Shown: positions 21,675 through 30,229 of the stretch, piece after piece
Layout: each line of letters begins with the position of its first letter
Numbering within the stretch: the first letter of the stretch is position 1
From: Oscillospiraceae bacterium
GTDB taxonomy: Bacteria > Bacillota_A > Clostridia > Oscillospirales > Oscillospiraceae
Direction: 5' to 3'
DNA length: 43,722 bases
NCBI GenBank assembly: GCA_017398105.1
Contig: JAFQHF010000049.1
Coordinates: 1-43,722 of the forward strand
Notes under the pieces: model-generated
Told to the model about the DNA's origin: nothing
The model's input: the letters and a program-made list of their open reading frames with translations, nothing else
Database searches by the model: none
Made by a program: the position numbers and the translations under genes

Positions 21675-22652
21675 TTATGCAATGGCTTCGTAGCCTTCCA
21701 GAGGCGTGATGCCCAGGGCTTCGCAGATAGCTGCGTTGTACTTGGGGGTCACCTTGTCGGCGTAAGAGATTGCCATGGTGGAAACATCGGCTTCGCCGGT
21801 CAGGATCTGAGCGGCCATTTCCGCAGTCTTGACGCCCAGGTCGTAGTAGCTGATGGACAGGGTTGCGATACCGCAGCCGGCGCAGATGCCTTCTTCGCCT
21901 GCGATGACGGGAACGCCTGCGGGCTGGCAGATGCCGTCGATGATACCGGTGGAGGAAGCCACGGTGTTATCGGTGGGAACGTAGATCACGTCGGAATTGT
22001 CGCATGCGGTCTGGGTAACTGCCTGCATGTCGTTGGAGTCGGCGAAGGGATACTGGGTAACGGTGAAGCCCTGTGCTTCCAGCATCTTCTGGACTTCGTC
22101 CACCTGATACTGGGAGTTTGCTTCTGCGGAGCAGTACAGCAGACCAACGGTCTTGGCATCGGGACACCAGGCCTTGATCATGTCAGCCTGCTGATCCAGG
22201 GGAGCCAGGTCGGAGGTGCCGGAGATGTTGCCGCCCACGGTGCCGGTGAAGCCTTCAATGCCCATGGCCACGCCGTACTCGGTAACGGAGGTGCCCAGGA
22301 TGGGAATGTCGGCGGTGGCAGCGGCAGCAGCCTGCAGCGCGGGGGTGGCGTTTGCCATGATCAGGTCAACTTCCTGGGTCACGAAGTCGTTGACGATGGG
22401 GGCGCAGGTGGCGGAGTCACCGGCAGCGACCTTCACATCGATGACGACCTTGTCTTCGCCCAGAATCTCGGTCAGACGGTCAACAAAGCCCTGAGTAGCG
22501 GCATCCAGTGCCACGTGAGGAACCAGCTGGCAGACACCCACAACATACTTGTCGTCAGCTTCGGCAGCAGCGGGAGCTTCGGCAGAGCCGCCGCAGGCGG
22601 TCAGGGACAGCAGCATGGTCAGAGCCAGTAAAGCAGCAAGGATCTTTTTCAT
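21675..22652 (-). CDS. ABC transporter substrate-binding lipoprotein (TrpX-like)
   Basis: The 325-residue protein has a lipoprotein signal (LSLTACGGS, lipidation Cys near residue 20) and one ABC_sub_bind domain: YVVGVCQLVPHVALDAATQG, then IMANATPALQAAAAATADIPILGTSVTEYG broken by the usual hinge, VGLLYCSAEANS, and VYVPTDNTVASS-like (here VIYVPTDNTVASS). It captures the substrate outside the membrane for the following permease and ATPase. It is first in a three-gene operon with its own strong promoter. Confidence 0.93.
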   Translation of the reverse strand: MKKILAALLALTMLLSLTACGGSAEAPAAAEADDKYVVGVCQLVPHVALDAATQGFVDRLTEILGEDKVVIDVKVAAGDSATCAPIVNDFVTQEVDLIMANATPALQAAAAATADIPILGTSVTEYGVAMGIEGFTGTVGGNISGTSDLAPLDQQADMIKAWCPDAKTVGLLYCSAEANSQYQVDEVQKMLEAQGFTVTQYPFADSNDMQAVTQTACDNSDVIYVPTDNTVASSTGIIDGICQPAGVPVIAGEEGICAGCGIATLSISYYDLGVKTAEMAAQILTGEADVSTMAISYADKVTPKYNAAICEALGITPLEGYEAIA

Positions 22653-22675
22653 ATTCTTATCTCTCCTTTAGATTT

Positions 22676-22705
22676 ACTCCGCGCACATTTGTGCGTGTGT
22701 GGAGT
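22676..22705 (-). promoter_or_regulatory. Leader hairpin of the TrpX-like operon
   Basis: ACTCC/GGAGT outer and CGCAC/GTGCG inner stems with loop ATTT lie in the 5' leader between promoter and ribosome binding site. It is short and without T-run; role unknown. Confidence 0.4.
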
Positions 22706-22721
22706 ACGATTGATGGGACTT

Positions 22722-22750
22722 ACTATAACACTTCAGTGTGATGATGTCAA
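22722..22750 (-). promoter_or_regulatory. Promoter of the TrpX-like operon with embedded palindrome
   Basis: TTGACA (22745-22750) and TATAGT (22722-22727) on the minus strand, 17 bp apart. The palindrome ACACTTCAGTGT (22728-22739) occupies the spacer next to the -10, a good place for a repressor. Confidence 0.75.
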
Positions 22751-22837
22751 GCGGGATTTATGGATTTATGAATACCATTTAAAATTTAAATACTGAATCT
22801 GATGCGGGGCTATTTTGAAGGCTGTCTTCGCTTATTC

Positions 22838-22866
22838 TTGCAATGGGAATAATAGTGTGGTATACT
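22838..22866 (+). promoter_or_regulatory. Promoter of the SPFH-zinc ribbon operon
   Basis: TTGCAA (22838-22843) and TATACT (22861-22866), 17 bp apart, 54 bp before the start codon. Confidence 0.7.
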
Positions 22867-22920
22867 AAAATAAGAAAAATCTGCAAATGGGCAGAAACTA
22901 TAGAAAAGGAGAGATGAACG

Positions 22921-24309
22921 ATGGGGCTTATCAAAGCTGCGTTTGGTGCTGCCGGTGGGATTCTGGCAGATCAGTGGAAGGAGTATTTTTACTGTGATTC
23001 CATTGCGGATCATGTTCTCATGGTTCGGGGACAGAAGCGGCGTTCTTCCCGCTCCTCCAATACAAAGGGATCGGACAATGTGATCACCAGCGGCTCTGTC
23101 ATTGCGGTGGCGGACGGTCAGTGCATGATGATCGTGGATCAGGGACGGATCGCGGAATTCTGCGCGGAACCCGGTGAGTTTACCTATGATGCCTCCGCAG
23201 AGCCCTCTGTGTTTGCCGGAAGCTTCGGGGATGGCATCCGCGAGTCCGTTGCTGCCTTTGGCCGGCGCTTTACCTTCGGCGGAGAAGCTGCCCGGGATCA
23301 GCGGGTGTATTATTTCAACACCAAGGAGCTGATGGGCAATAAGTACGGTACACCCAGTCCTGTGCCCTTCCGGGTGGTGGATCGGAATATCGGACTGGAT
23401 GCGGACATCACCATCCGCTGCTTCGGAGAATATTCCTATCGGATCTGCGACCCCATTCTGTTCTATAAAAATGTCTGTGCCAATGTGACCACGCAGTATA
23501 CCAGAGAGTCCCTGGACGCGCAGTTGAAAACGGAACTGCTGACAGCCCTCGGCCCGGCTTTTGCCCGGATTTCTGCCATGGGCATCCGCTACAGCGCACT
23601 GCCCGGACATACGGCAGAGATCGCCCGGGCACTGAATGAGGAGCTGAGCCCCAAGTGGCGGAATCTGCGGGGACTGGAGATTGTCAATTTCGGTGTGTCC
23701 AGCGTGAAGGCCTCGGAAGAAGATGAGGCCATGATCAAGGAGCTTCAGAAGACTGCGGTCTTCCGCAATCCCGGCATGGCAGGCGCTTACATGGTGGGTG
23801 CCCAGGGAGAAGCCATGAAGACTGCTGCCGGCAATGCAGCCGGTGCCATGACCGGTTTTTTGGGCATGAATATGGCCAGCCAGGCAGGCGGCATGGATGC
23901 CAACGCCCTGTTCCGGATGGCGCAGCAGCCCCAGCAGGCGGCCCCTGTTCAGGAGGGCTGGCAGTGCAGCTGCGGTACGATGGTTACGGGGAAATTCTGT
24001 CCCGAATGCGGCAGCAAACAGCCGGAGCCGAAAAAAGGATGGACTTGTCCCGGCTGCGGGGCCCAGGCCCAGGGGAAATTCTGCCCTGAGTGCGGCACCA
24101 GAAAACCGGAAGAAAAGGCGGATGGCTGGCGCTGCAGCTGCGGCGCGGTCAATAAGGGAAAATTCTGCCCGGAATGCGGAGCCAGAAAACCCGCAGGTGT
24201 TCCCCAGTACCGGTGCGACAAGTGCGGCTGGCAGCCCGCCGATCCCAGGAAGGCTCCACGGTTCTGCCCGGAATGCGGCGACCCCTTTGATGCCGGGGAT
24301 CTGGTATAA
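22921..24309 (+). CDS. SPFH domain protein with four C-terminal zinc ribbons
   Basis: The 462-residue protein has an SPFH-like (stomatin/prohibitin) domain over about residues 25-285 and a Gly/Ala/Met-rich linker. From about residue 345 come four zinc ribbons: CSCG/CPECG, CPGCG/CPECG, CSCG/CPECG and CDKCG/CPECG, each with four Cys. Such YdjI-type proteins (often called virion core protein by homology) are thought to scaffold membranes under stress. It has no transmembrane segment; the N-terminus may associate with the membrane. It leads an operon with another zinc-ribbon protein and a TPM protein. AGGAGAG lies before the ATG. Confidence 0.88.
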   Translation: MGLIKAAFGAAGGILADQWKEYFYCDSIADHVLMVRGQKRRSSRSSNTKGSDNVITSGSVIAVADGQCMMIVDQGRIAEFCAEPGEFTYDASAEPSVFAGSFGDGIRESVAAFGRRFTFGGEAARDQRVYYFNTKELMGNKYGTPSPVPFRVVDRNIGLDADITIRCFGEYSYRICDPILFYKNVCANVTTQYTRESLDAQLKTELLTALGPAFARISAMGIRYSALPGHTAEIARALNEELSPKWRNLRGLEIVNFGVSSVKASEEDEAMIKELQKTAVFRNPGMAGAYMVGAQGEAMKTAAGNAAGAMTGFLGMNMASQAGGMDANALFRMAQQPQQAAPVQEGWQCSCGTMVTGKFCPECGSKQPEPKKGWTCPGCGAQAQGKFCPECGTRKPEEKADGWRCSCGAVNKGKFCPECGARKPAGVPQYRCDKCGWQPADPRKAPRFCPECGDPFDAGDLV

Positions 24310-24340
24310 ATAATTAAAGAAGGGGAAAGGAGCGATGGGT

Positions 24341-25444
24341 ATGGCGGAACAGATTGCCAATTACCAGTGTCCTGCCTGTACGGCACCGCTGCAGTATTCG
24401 CCGGAGACGGAGAAACTGGAATGTGAATTCTGCGGAAGCAGTTTTGAGACGGAAGAGATTGAAGCGCAGTACCGGGAAAAGGAGGAAGCTGCTGCCCGGG
24501 CTATGGAGGAAGCGGCGGCCAAGACCCAGTGGGACAATTCCGGTGTGAGTGACGACTGGGGAAGTGAGGCTGCGGACATGCGGGCCTATACCTGCCCCTC
24601 CTGCGGCGCGGAACTGATCTGTCAGGAGACGACGGCGGCAACGGCCTGTCCCTACTGCGGCAATCCCACGGTGGTTCCGGGGCAGTTTTCCGGTGCGCTG
24701 CGGCCGGATTATGTGATTCCCTTTGCTCTGAGCAAGGAGCAGGCCATTCAGGCCCTGAAGAAGCACTATAAGGGCAAGATCTTCCTGCCGGGAACCTTCC
24801 TGAGCCAGCAGACGCTGGAAAAAGTTCAGGGTGTATATGTTCCATTCTGGCTGTATGACGGAACCGTGAAGGGGCAGATGCGCTTTGCTGCGGCCCGAAC
24901 CCGGGTATACCGTCAGGGTCAATGGGAAATTACCGAAACAAATCACTATGATGTGCTCCGGGAGGGAACACTGGCTTTTGAAAAGGTTCCGGTGGATGCA
25001 TCCAGCAAAATGCCGGACGAATACATGGATTCCATTGAACCCTATGATTACGCACAGCTGAAGCCTTTCTCCACGGCGTATCTGCCGGGATTTATGGCGG
25101 ATAAGTATGATATGACGGCACAGGCCGGAAATGACCGGGCAGATCAGCGATGCCTGAACACCATGGAGCAGGCTCTGCAGGATACGGTATTGGGCTATAC
25201 CCAATGCCTGCCCCGGGGAAAGCATCTGGCGCTGGAACGGGGAAAGACCCATTATGCACTGCTTCCGGTGTGGCTGCTGAATGTCAAATGGGAGGACCGG
25301 ATCTATCTGTTTGCGGTGAATGGCCAGACCGGCAGGACGGTGGGCGTTCTGCCGGCAAGCAAAAAGAAGGCTCTGGCGTTTTTTGCCGGTCTGACAACGG
25401 TCTTGAGTGTGGCAGGGACACTGCTCACCCTGGTCTTCGGATAA
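24341..25444 (+). CDS. Zinc-ribbon membrane protein (TFIIB-type ribbon family)
   Basis: The 367-residue protein carries two zinc ribbons: YQCPACTAPL...CEFCGSSF at residues 8-37 and TCPSCGAEL...CPYCGNP around 83-112, with a coiled, Glu/Ala-rich helix between them. A large alpha/beta part with VYVPFWLYDG follows, and one or two C-terminal hydrophobic stretches (from about residue 345) anchor it. The family is annotated as TFIIB-type zinc ribbon-containing protein; its function is not known. It follows the SPFH gene by 31 bp and precedes the TPM gene by 13 bp. Start 24341 was chosen over 24335 because AAGGAG ends only two bases from the latter. Confidence 0.85.
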   Translation: MAEQIANYQCPACTAPLQYSPETEKLECEFCGSSFETEEIEAQYREKEEAAARAMEEAAAKTQWDNSGVSDDWGSEAADMRAYTCPSCGAELICQETTAATACPYCGNPTVVPGQFSGALRPDYVIPFALSKEQAIQALKKHYKGKIFLPGTFLSQQTLEKVQGVYVPFWLYDGTVKGQMRFAAARTRVYRQGQWEITETNHYDVLREGTLAFEKVPVDASSKMPDEYMDSIEPYDYAQLKPFSTAYLPGFMADKYDMTAQAGNDRADQRCLNTMEQALQDTVLGYTQCLPRGKHLALERGKTHYALLPVWLLNVKWEDRIYLFAVNGQTGRTVGVLPASKKKALAFFAGLTTVLSVAGTLLTLVFG

Positions 25445-25457
25445 GGAGGGATGCGGC

Positions 25458-26249
25458 ATGAGAAAATGGTTGCTTTTATGTTTGTCCGTCCTGCTGGTAC
25501 TCTCTCTGGGACTTCCGGCATCTGCTGCACAAGGCTTTGTTTACGATGAAGCGGGACTTTTGTCCGCTCAGGAAGAGCAGCAGCTGAATGCTGCCGCCGA
25601 AGAAATCGCCGGGCGCTATGGATGCGGTATCTACATGGTGGCAGTACAGGATTTCCGGGACTATACGGATACCGGAAGCGTCTATGAGGCGGCCTGGGGG
25701 ATCTATCATGGCCTTGGCTTTGGTGTGGGTGAAAACCGGGAGGGCATGCTCCTGCTGCTGAGCATGGAGGAACGGGATTTTGCCACCTTCTTCTATGGAG
25801 AAAATACGGAATATGCCTTTTCTCCCTATGCCCAGGAGCAGCTGGAGGCGTATTTCCTGGGATATTTCGGAAACAATGACTGGTACGGCGGTTATTCTGC
25901 CTGGCTGGAAGCCGGTGAACAATTCCTTGCCCAGGCAGCTGCCGGAAACCCGGTGCGGGAAAACCGGTGGAAGGATGTGGGGGCAGTCGTCCTGATTTCC
26001 GCGCTGATCTCTCTGGCCGTGACGGCGATTCTCTGGAGTCAGAGAAAAAATGTCCGGATGCAGCATGGAGCCGCACAGTACATAGCGGCAGATGGCCTGA
26101 GCCTGACCCGGAGACGGGATATGTTCATCCGGCAGACCAGAACCCGCAGAAAGATTGAGACTCAGTCCGCGTCCTCCCATTCCGGCGGCAGCTCCGGGTC
26201 CCGGGCCCATTCCGGCGGCGGAGGCTCCGGCCGCAGCGGAAAATTCTGA
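25458..26249 (+). CDS. TPM domain protein, exported and membrane-anchored
   Basis: The 263-residue protein has a signal peptide (residues 1-24, cleavage after ASA), a TPM domain (TLP18.3/Psb32/MOLO-1; about 27-165) beginning VYDEAGLLSAQEEQQLNAAA and including GVGENREGMLLLLSMEERDF, one transmembrane helix (about 172-194), and a low-complexity tail ending GGGGSGRSGKF, which is the usual ending of this bacterial subfamily. TPM domains have phosphatase-like or membrane-complex assembly roles. Position after SPFH and zinc-ribbon genes supports a common membrane-maintenance task. AGGAGGG sits seven bases before the start. Confidence 0.92.
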   Translation: MRKWLLLCLSVLLVLSLGLPASAAQGFVYDEAGLLSAQEEQQLNAAAEEIAGRYGCGIYMVAVQDFRDYTDTGSVYEAAWGIYHGLGFGVGENREGMLLLLSMEERDFATFFYGENTEYAFSPYAQEQLEAYFLGYFGNNDWYGGYSAWLEAGEQFLAQAAAGNPVRENRWKDVGAVVLISALISLAVTAILWSQRKNVRMQHGAAQYIAADGLSLTRRRDMFIRQTRTRRKIETQSASSHSGGSSGSRAHSGGGGSGRSGKF

Positions 26250-26310
26250 TGACGATCCTGAAATCTGCTGCCAGGTCAGCGTGGCCGGTTTTGAAATCTG
26301 GAGGGAACTT

Positions 26311-26919
26311 ATGAAGCAAACAGAAAAATCCGGAAACCGAACCCTTCTCTGGTCTGTGATCATGTCCTCCCCGGGGCCGCTGGTGGTGGGCGCCGGACTG
26401 CTGGTGGGGCGCAGCGCCACGCAAATTGCGGATTTTGTCCGCAGAAGCGCGGAATTGCTGGCAATCATCGTATCCTTCCTGGTGTACAGACACACCACCG
26501 GGGATCGGTTTGACAACGAGGAGGCAAGGAAGGTCCTGGAACGCAGAACAAACCGGTTCGTTGGCGGGGCCATGTGCCTGGGTGGAAGTATGATGCTGCT
26601 GCTTGCGGCGTTTTCCGGCAATGAGGATACCGGAAATGTGATCCCCGGTCTTTGCATCGCCCTTCTGGGTGTGGTGGCAAACTGTATTTTCTGGATCAGA
26701 TACAGCCGTCTCGGCAGGCAGAGCGGCAACAGCATTCTGCTTGTTCAGAGCCGTTTGTACCGGGCAAAGACACTGGTGGACGGCTGCGTGACCATCGCAC
26801 TGCTGTCGGTGGTTTTCTTCCCGGGAACAGCGGTATCCTGGTATCTGGATAAGATCGGTTCCGTAATCGTGGCGCTGTACCTGATTCGAACGGGAATCGG
26901 CACCATTTCGGACAAATAA
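26311..26919 (+). CDS. CDF-like (cation efflux) membrane protein without cytosolic domain
   Basis: The 202-residue protein has six predicted membrane helices and resembles the membrane part of cation diffusion facilitators: GAGLLVGRSATQIADFVRRS matches helix 1-2 and RAKTLVDGCVTIALLSVVFF matches helix 5. The usual His/Asp metal site is only partly kept: the second Asp of helix 2 is Glu and the His of helix 5 is Lys. The C-terminal ferredoxin-like domain of true CDF proteins is missing. Transport of a metal ion is thus doubtful. It is the last gene of the plus-strand run; GGAGGG precedes the ATG. Confidence 0.6.
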   Translation: MKQTEKSGNRTLLWSVIMSSPGPLVVGAGLLVGRSATQIADFVRRSAELLAIIVSFLVYRHTTGDRFDNEEARKVLERRTNRFVGGAMCLGGSMMLLLAAFSGNEDTGNVIPGLCIALLGVVANCIFWIRYSRLGRQSGNSILLVQSRLYRAKTLVDGCVTIALLSVVFFPGTAVSWYLDKIGSVIVALYLIRTGIGTISDK

Positions 26920-26921
26920 AC

Positions 26922-26957
26922 AAACAGGGCGGGGTCTGAACTGACCCCGCCCTGTGT
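26922..26957. repeat. GC hairpin repeat, copy 3 (convergent terminator)
   Basis: AAACAGGGCGGGGTC pairs with GACCCCGCCCTG(T)GTTT around loop TGAACT. It lies between two convergent genes (stops at 26919 and 26983) and can serve both. Confidence 0.75.
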
Positions 26958-26982
26958 TTACGCGTTTTATCAGGAAGTTGTA

Positions 26983-27594
26983 TTATTCTTCGTCCGGCTG
27001 CTGCCCGTCGTGGGCCAGCCACATGCACTGCGTCAGCGCAAGATCGGTAAATACCGCTTCAAAACTGGATTCCTCCGGTGAGCAGGCATAGATGCCGAAC
27101 CGGATCGTTCCGCTGCCTTCCAGAAGGTGGCAGATGCGCATCTGTTTGAACAGCCTGCCGTCGAAGGAGCATTCGATGCAGTAATCCGACTTCCGGCGGC
27201 TTAACCGGTACCACATGGTTTTGACATCTGCGGGGATATCTGTAGTAGCCCAGTCGGAATAGCCATGGTTGGTGACGACACTGCCAAGACGCTGGAATGC
27301 CGCATTTTCATACTCTACGGAAGCCTTCAGCCAGTTGTCACTGTCCAGATACAGCACCACACCGCACTGATCGAAGCGCTGGTGGCTTTCGTTAAAATCC
27401 GTTTTGACCACGAAGGAGAAATATTCCTCCCGGGTCTCCATCTGCAGAACCGGTGCATTGTCATTGCGGAATCCGTAGTAGGTCCGCTGCCACAGGTCAG
27501 TGTGGGGCTGGGTGGTGATGGAAATTCTGCCTTCCTCGATCTTACAGGCGGCGGGTTCTCTGGTCCAGACCAGATTGTTAACATCAAATTTCAT
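26983..27594 (-). CDS. DUF1349 family protein (concanavalin-like fold)
   Basis: The 203-residue protein is a single jelly-roll domain of the DUF1349/YnaC type: DLWQRTYYGFRNDNAPVL, FSFVVKTDFNESHQRFDQCG, VLYLDSDNWLKASVEYE and the C-terminal GIYACSPEESSFEAVFTDL are family-like. Such proteins are regarded as carbohydrate or small-ligand binding, but no enzymatic activity is set. It lies at the end of the tungsten gene run, 21 bp after the radical SAM gene. Start 27594 was chosen since GGAG is nine bases ahead; an in-frame ATG at 27609 has no good site. Confidence 0.8.
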   Translation of the reverse strand: MKFDVNNLVWTREPAACKIEEGRISITTQPHTDLWQRTYYGFRNDNAPVLQMETREEYFSFVVKTDFNESHQRFDQCGVVLYLDSDNWLKASVEYENAAFQRLGSVVTNHGYSDWATTDIPADVKTMWYRLSRRKSDYCIECSFDGRLFKQMRICHLLEGSGTIRFGIYACSPEESSFEAVFTDLALTQCMWLAHDGQQPDEE

Positions 27595-27615
27595 ATGGGT
27601 TTTCTCCATTTCTTC

Positions 27616-28746
27616 TTATGGGCAGCTCAGTACGCCCTCAGCCCACAGGCAGCCGCCGCAGGCAGGATGTGTATTGCCAATGCAGTCCTCCTTGTTTTCG
27701 GAAAACAGTTCACAGTGACCGCAGTAGAGACAGGAGGCAAATTCAAATTCATCAAATTTCCGGCGGAAAGCCTTATAATCGCGGCTGTTCCAAATCTCAG
27801 ACAGGGTCTGCTCCTTGACATTGCCGAAGGAACAGTGGGTGATCTTTCGGCGGACATCATTTAGGTAGGTGTAGCCGTTGTGCAGCAGTGCCATACAGGG
27901 GCATACCTTGCCGTCGGCACGGACGAAGGTCATGCCCTCCCGTACGAATTTGCAGTAGCCGGTTTTGCGGATCACCGGCTGGTCGTTGAAGTACAGATTG
28001 AAATTCTGCTTGCGCATCAGACTGCGGATACCATCGGCGGCTTCCGGCAGGTTCATGTCGAAGAAGGGAAGCCGAACCGTAGGCAGCACACTGCCCTTGC
28101 CGGGGCCGGTGTACATGTTTACAAGGCCGGTGTAAAGCATCTCCTGCTGGGATGCTTCATCTGTGGGGGAAATGTTGGAAACATTCACCTCATCCACCAG
28201 ATGCTGGGCGATGAAGAAGGGCAGCTTTGCCAGCTGGTGGGCATTGCTCCGCATGGCAACGAAGGTGATGCCCAGGGAGATGCTGCTTAAGGATTTCTGC
28301 CGGATTTTGTTCAAAAGGCGGATATTGCTGAGTACCCGGCCGGAATGGTCATGCCCGGAATGATCCGCAGCACCGTGAGAAGAATCTGCATTGATGGAGG
28401 AATCCGTTTCCAGATCATCGATGGAGATCCACAGGCGGCTCAGTCCCGCATCCAGAAGACCGTGGATCATGGTTTCCGTGAGGAGCGTTCCGTTGGTCAG
28501 CAGCTCCACCTCCGCGCCGGTTTGGACGGCCAGACGGATCATGGTGAGGATATCCTTATGGAACAGGGGTTCTCCCATGCCGCCGAAGAAAATGGTCTCC
28601 ACGGACTTGGGCATGGTTTCCAGCACATGCCGGTAATCCTCCAGACTCAGATCGCAGATCGGTTCATCAAACCAGGTATGGCGGAAGCACATTTTGCAGT
28701 TCAGATTGCACTTGGTAGTGGGTTCAATATACAGCTTTCTCAGCAT
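27616..28746 (-). CDS. Radical SAM protein, tungsten-cofactor oxidoreductase maturase type
   Basis: The 376-residue protein has the radical SAM cluster motif C-x3-C-x2-C in CNLNCKMC near residue 12, GGMGEPLFH as the SAM-binding GGE-like motif, and a C-terminal SPASM-like region with many Cys (GYCKFVREG, CPCMALL, CLYCGHCELF, CGGCLWAEG) for extra Fe-S clusters. The neighbourhood with tupC, tupB and tupA, together with its layout, fits the family named tungsten cofactor oxidoreductase radical SAM maturase. It would modify or help assemble a tungsten enzyme. No aldehyde ferredoxin oxidoreductase-type gene is in the window. GGAGGAAA before the ATG; 13 bp after tupC. Confidence 0.8.
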   Translation of the reverse strand: MLRKLYIEPTTKCNLNCKMCFRHTWFDEPICDLSLEDYRHVLETMPKSVETIFFGGMGEPLFHKDILTMIRLAVQTGAEVELLTNGTLLTETMIHGLLDAGLSRLWISIDDLETDSSINADSSHGAADHSGHDHSGRVLSNIRLLNKIRQKSLSSISLGITFVAMRSNAHQLAKLPFFIAQHLVDEVNVSNISPTDEASQQEMLYTGLVNMYTGPGKGSVLPTVRLPFFDMNLPEAADGIRSLMRKQNFNLYFNDQPVIRKTGYCKFVREGMTFVRADGKVCPCMALLHNGYTYLNDVRRKITHCSFGNVKEQTLSEIWNSRDYKAFRRKFDEFEFASCLYCGHCELFSENKEDCIGNTHPACGGCLWAEGVLSCP

Positions 28747-28759
28747 ACTGTTTCCTCCG

Positions 28760-29413
28760 TTATACACCGTAGAAGTCCAGAAACTGTTTTGTTTCTTCTG
28801 CCTGGGGCTGATAGAGCATCTGCTCTTTGGGGCCGGCCTCCTGAAGCTTTCCCTTGTGGAAATACAGCACTTCATCTGCGATCCGCCGGGCCTGCTGCAG
28901 GCTGTGGGTTACCAGAATCAGGCAGCAGCCGGTTTCCCGGACGTAGTGCACGATCTGCTTTTCCGACAGCAGCGTGGTTTCCATATCCATGGCGGCCGTC
29001 GGCTCGTCCAGAAGAACCGCATCATAGCGTTTCATCATCAGACGGGCCAGGGCCATCCGGGCAGTTTCGCCGCCGGACAGCAGATCAGCCCGTTTTTCTG
29101 CCAGGTGGCGGATCTGAACGGCATCCATCAGCTGTTCAGCCCGGGCTCTGTCTTTTCCGTTCAGAAGGATGTTGGCTCTGGTGCTCATGCGGAAGGCATA
29201 ATTTTTCTGGGGCAGGTATCCCACAGAACCGGCATCCAGAGGAGGCTTTTTTTGATCCGACAGCAGCGTTCCTGCCAGAATCCTGGCAAAGGTAGACTTG
29301 CCGCTGCCGTTGGCACCGATAATGGCGTAGATTTTTCCTGGCTGCAGCGTGATTCCCGGAAAATCCAGCACGCAGCGTTCCGCATAGGTTTTGGAAAAAG
29401 GAGAGATTTTCAT
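28760..29413 (-). CDS. tupC: Tungstate ABC transporter ATP-binding protein
   Basis: The 217-residue protein is a short ABC ATPase: Walker A GANGSGKST, Q-loop YLPQKN, signature LLSGGETARMALARL, Walker B AVLLDEPTAAMD, and switch His LVTHS. It starts at the ATG overlapping the tupB stop (four-base overlap), with AAAGGAGG ahead; longer frames upstream are shadows of tupB. It lacks the C-terminal TOBE-type regulatory domain of molybdate ATPases, as is normal for TupC. It energises tungstate import with TupB and TupA. Confidence 0.92.
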   Translation of the reverse strand: MKISPFSKTYAERCVLDFPGITLQPGKIYAIIGANGSGKSTFARILAGTLLSDQKKPPLDAGSVGYLPQKNYAFRMSTRANILLNGKDRARAEQLMDAVQIRHLAEKRADLLSGGETARMALARLMMKRYDAVLLDEPTAAMDMETTLLSEKQIVHYVRETGCCLILVTHSLQQARRIADEVLYFHKGKLQEAGPKEQMLYQPQAEETKQFLDFYGV

Positions 29414-30096
29414 CGGCTCAGCCTCCTTTGCAGCAGGGAGATCACAATGTTTACAAGCAGAGAAAGGCTCAGCAGAATAATACCCAGAGCCACACCCAGG
29501 GTAAAATTGCCCCGATTGGTGTGCTGCATGATGGCTGTGGTCATTACGTTGGTCTTCCAGGCTATGGCACCGCCCACCATGGACACGGCGCCCACCTCTG
29601 CAATGGAGCGGGAGAAGGCCATTAAGTAAGCGGAAATGATCTGATAAACACATTCATTGCACAGCAGCACGAAGGTTTTGATGCCGCCCAGGCCCAATCC
29701 CTTCGCAGTTTCCCGAACCGCAGGTGCCACACCGGCAACGTAGGTCTCCATATTGCCGATCACAATGGGTGTGATCAGAACGATCTGGGCCATGATCATG
29801 ATTTTTACAGTAAACAGCAGCTTCAGGTGCCGGAAGGGCCCCACACCGGAAAACAACATGTAAAATAACAGTCCGCAGACTACCGGGGGCATGCCCATCA
29901 GGGTTCGATTGGCAACCAGCAGGATATTCCGTCCCGGAAATTTGCAGGCTCCCAGCCAAATGCCGATGGGAAGACCGATCAAAAGGGCAAAAATGGAACT
30001 CTGAATGCTCATTTCTGCGGTTACGCTGAGAATATCCAGCAGTTCTGCGTCCGCTGAGAGAATCAGCGCAATGGCTTTCATCACAGAAGTCTTCAT
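29410..30096 (-). CDS. tupB: Tungstate ABC transporter permease
   Basis: The 228-residue protein has five to six membrane helices and the binding-protein-dependent permease loop AVRETAKGLGLGGIKTFVLL that contacts the ATPase; AFSRSIAEVGAVSMVGGAIA is characteristic of TupB/ModB-type permeases. It forms the channel for tungstate with TupA and TupC. It is separated from tupA by 133 bp holding two hairpins, so the transporter's binding protein can be expressed at a higher level than the membrane part. Confidence 0.93.
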   Translation of the reverse strand: MKTSVMKAIALILSADAELLDILSVTAEMSIQSSIFALLIGLPIGIWLGACKFPGRNILLVANRTLMGMPPVVCGLLFYMLFSGVGPFRHLKLLFTVKIMIMAQIVLITPIVIGNMETYVAGVAPAVRETAKGLGLGGIKTFVLLCNECVYQIISAYLMAFSRSIAEVGAVSMVGGAIAWKTNVMTTAIMQHTNRGNFTLGVALGIILLSLSLLVNIVISLLQRRLSR

Positions 30097-30130
30097 GCTA
30101 TTCGCCCCTTTCGTACATTTCCAAATTCAA

Positions 30131-30166
30131 TACTGTAGGGCGGGGGCATGACCCCGCCCTACAGTA
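30131..30166. repeat. GC hairpin repeat, copy 4
   Basis: TACTGTAGGGCGGGG (30131-30145) and its perfect complement (30152-30166) around GCATGA. It is the longest of the four related hairpins and lies between tupA and tupB. Confidence 0.7.
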
Positions 30167-30179
30167 ACATTTTTGAAAA

Positions 30180-30203
30180 ATCCCGTGGGTTGCCCCACGG
30201 GAT
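30180..30203 (-). terminator. Partial terminator between tupA and tupB
   Basis: ATCCCGTGGG (30180-30189) pairs with CCCACGGGAT (30194-30203); a T-run follows on the minus strand. Read-through would be needed to express tupBC from the tupA promoter. Confidence 0.8.
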
Positions 30204-30229
30204 TATTTTACCGTATCTCAGTTGGAAAA

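Noticed and set aside
22810..24360. 516-codon minus-strand open frame
   Set aside because: Antisense of the SPFH/zinc-ribbon gene; covers its promoter as well.
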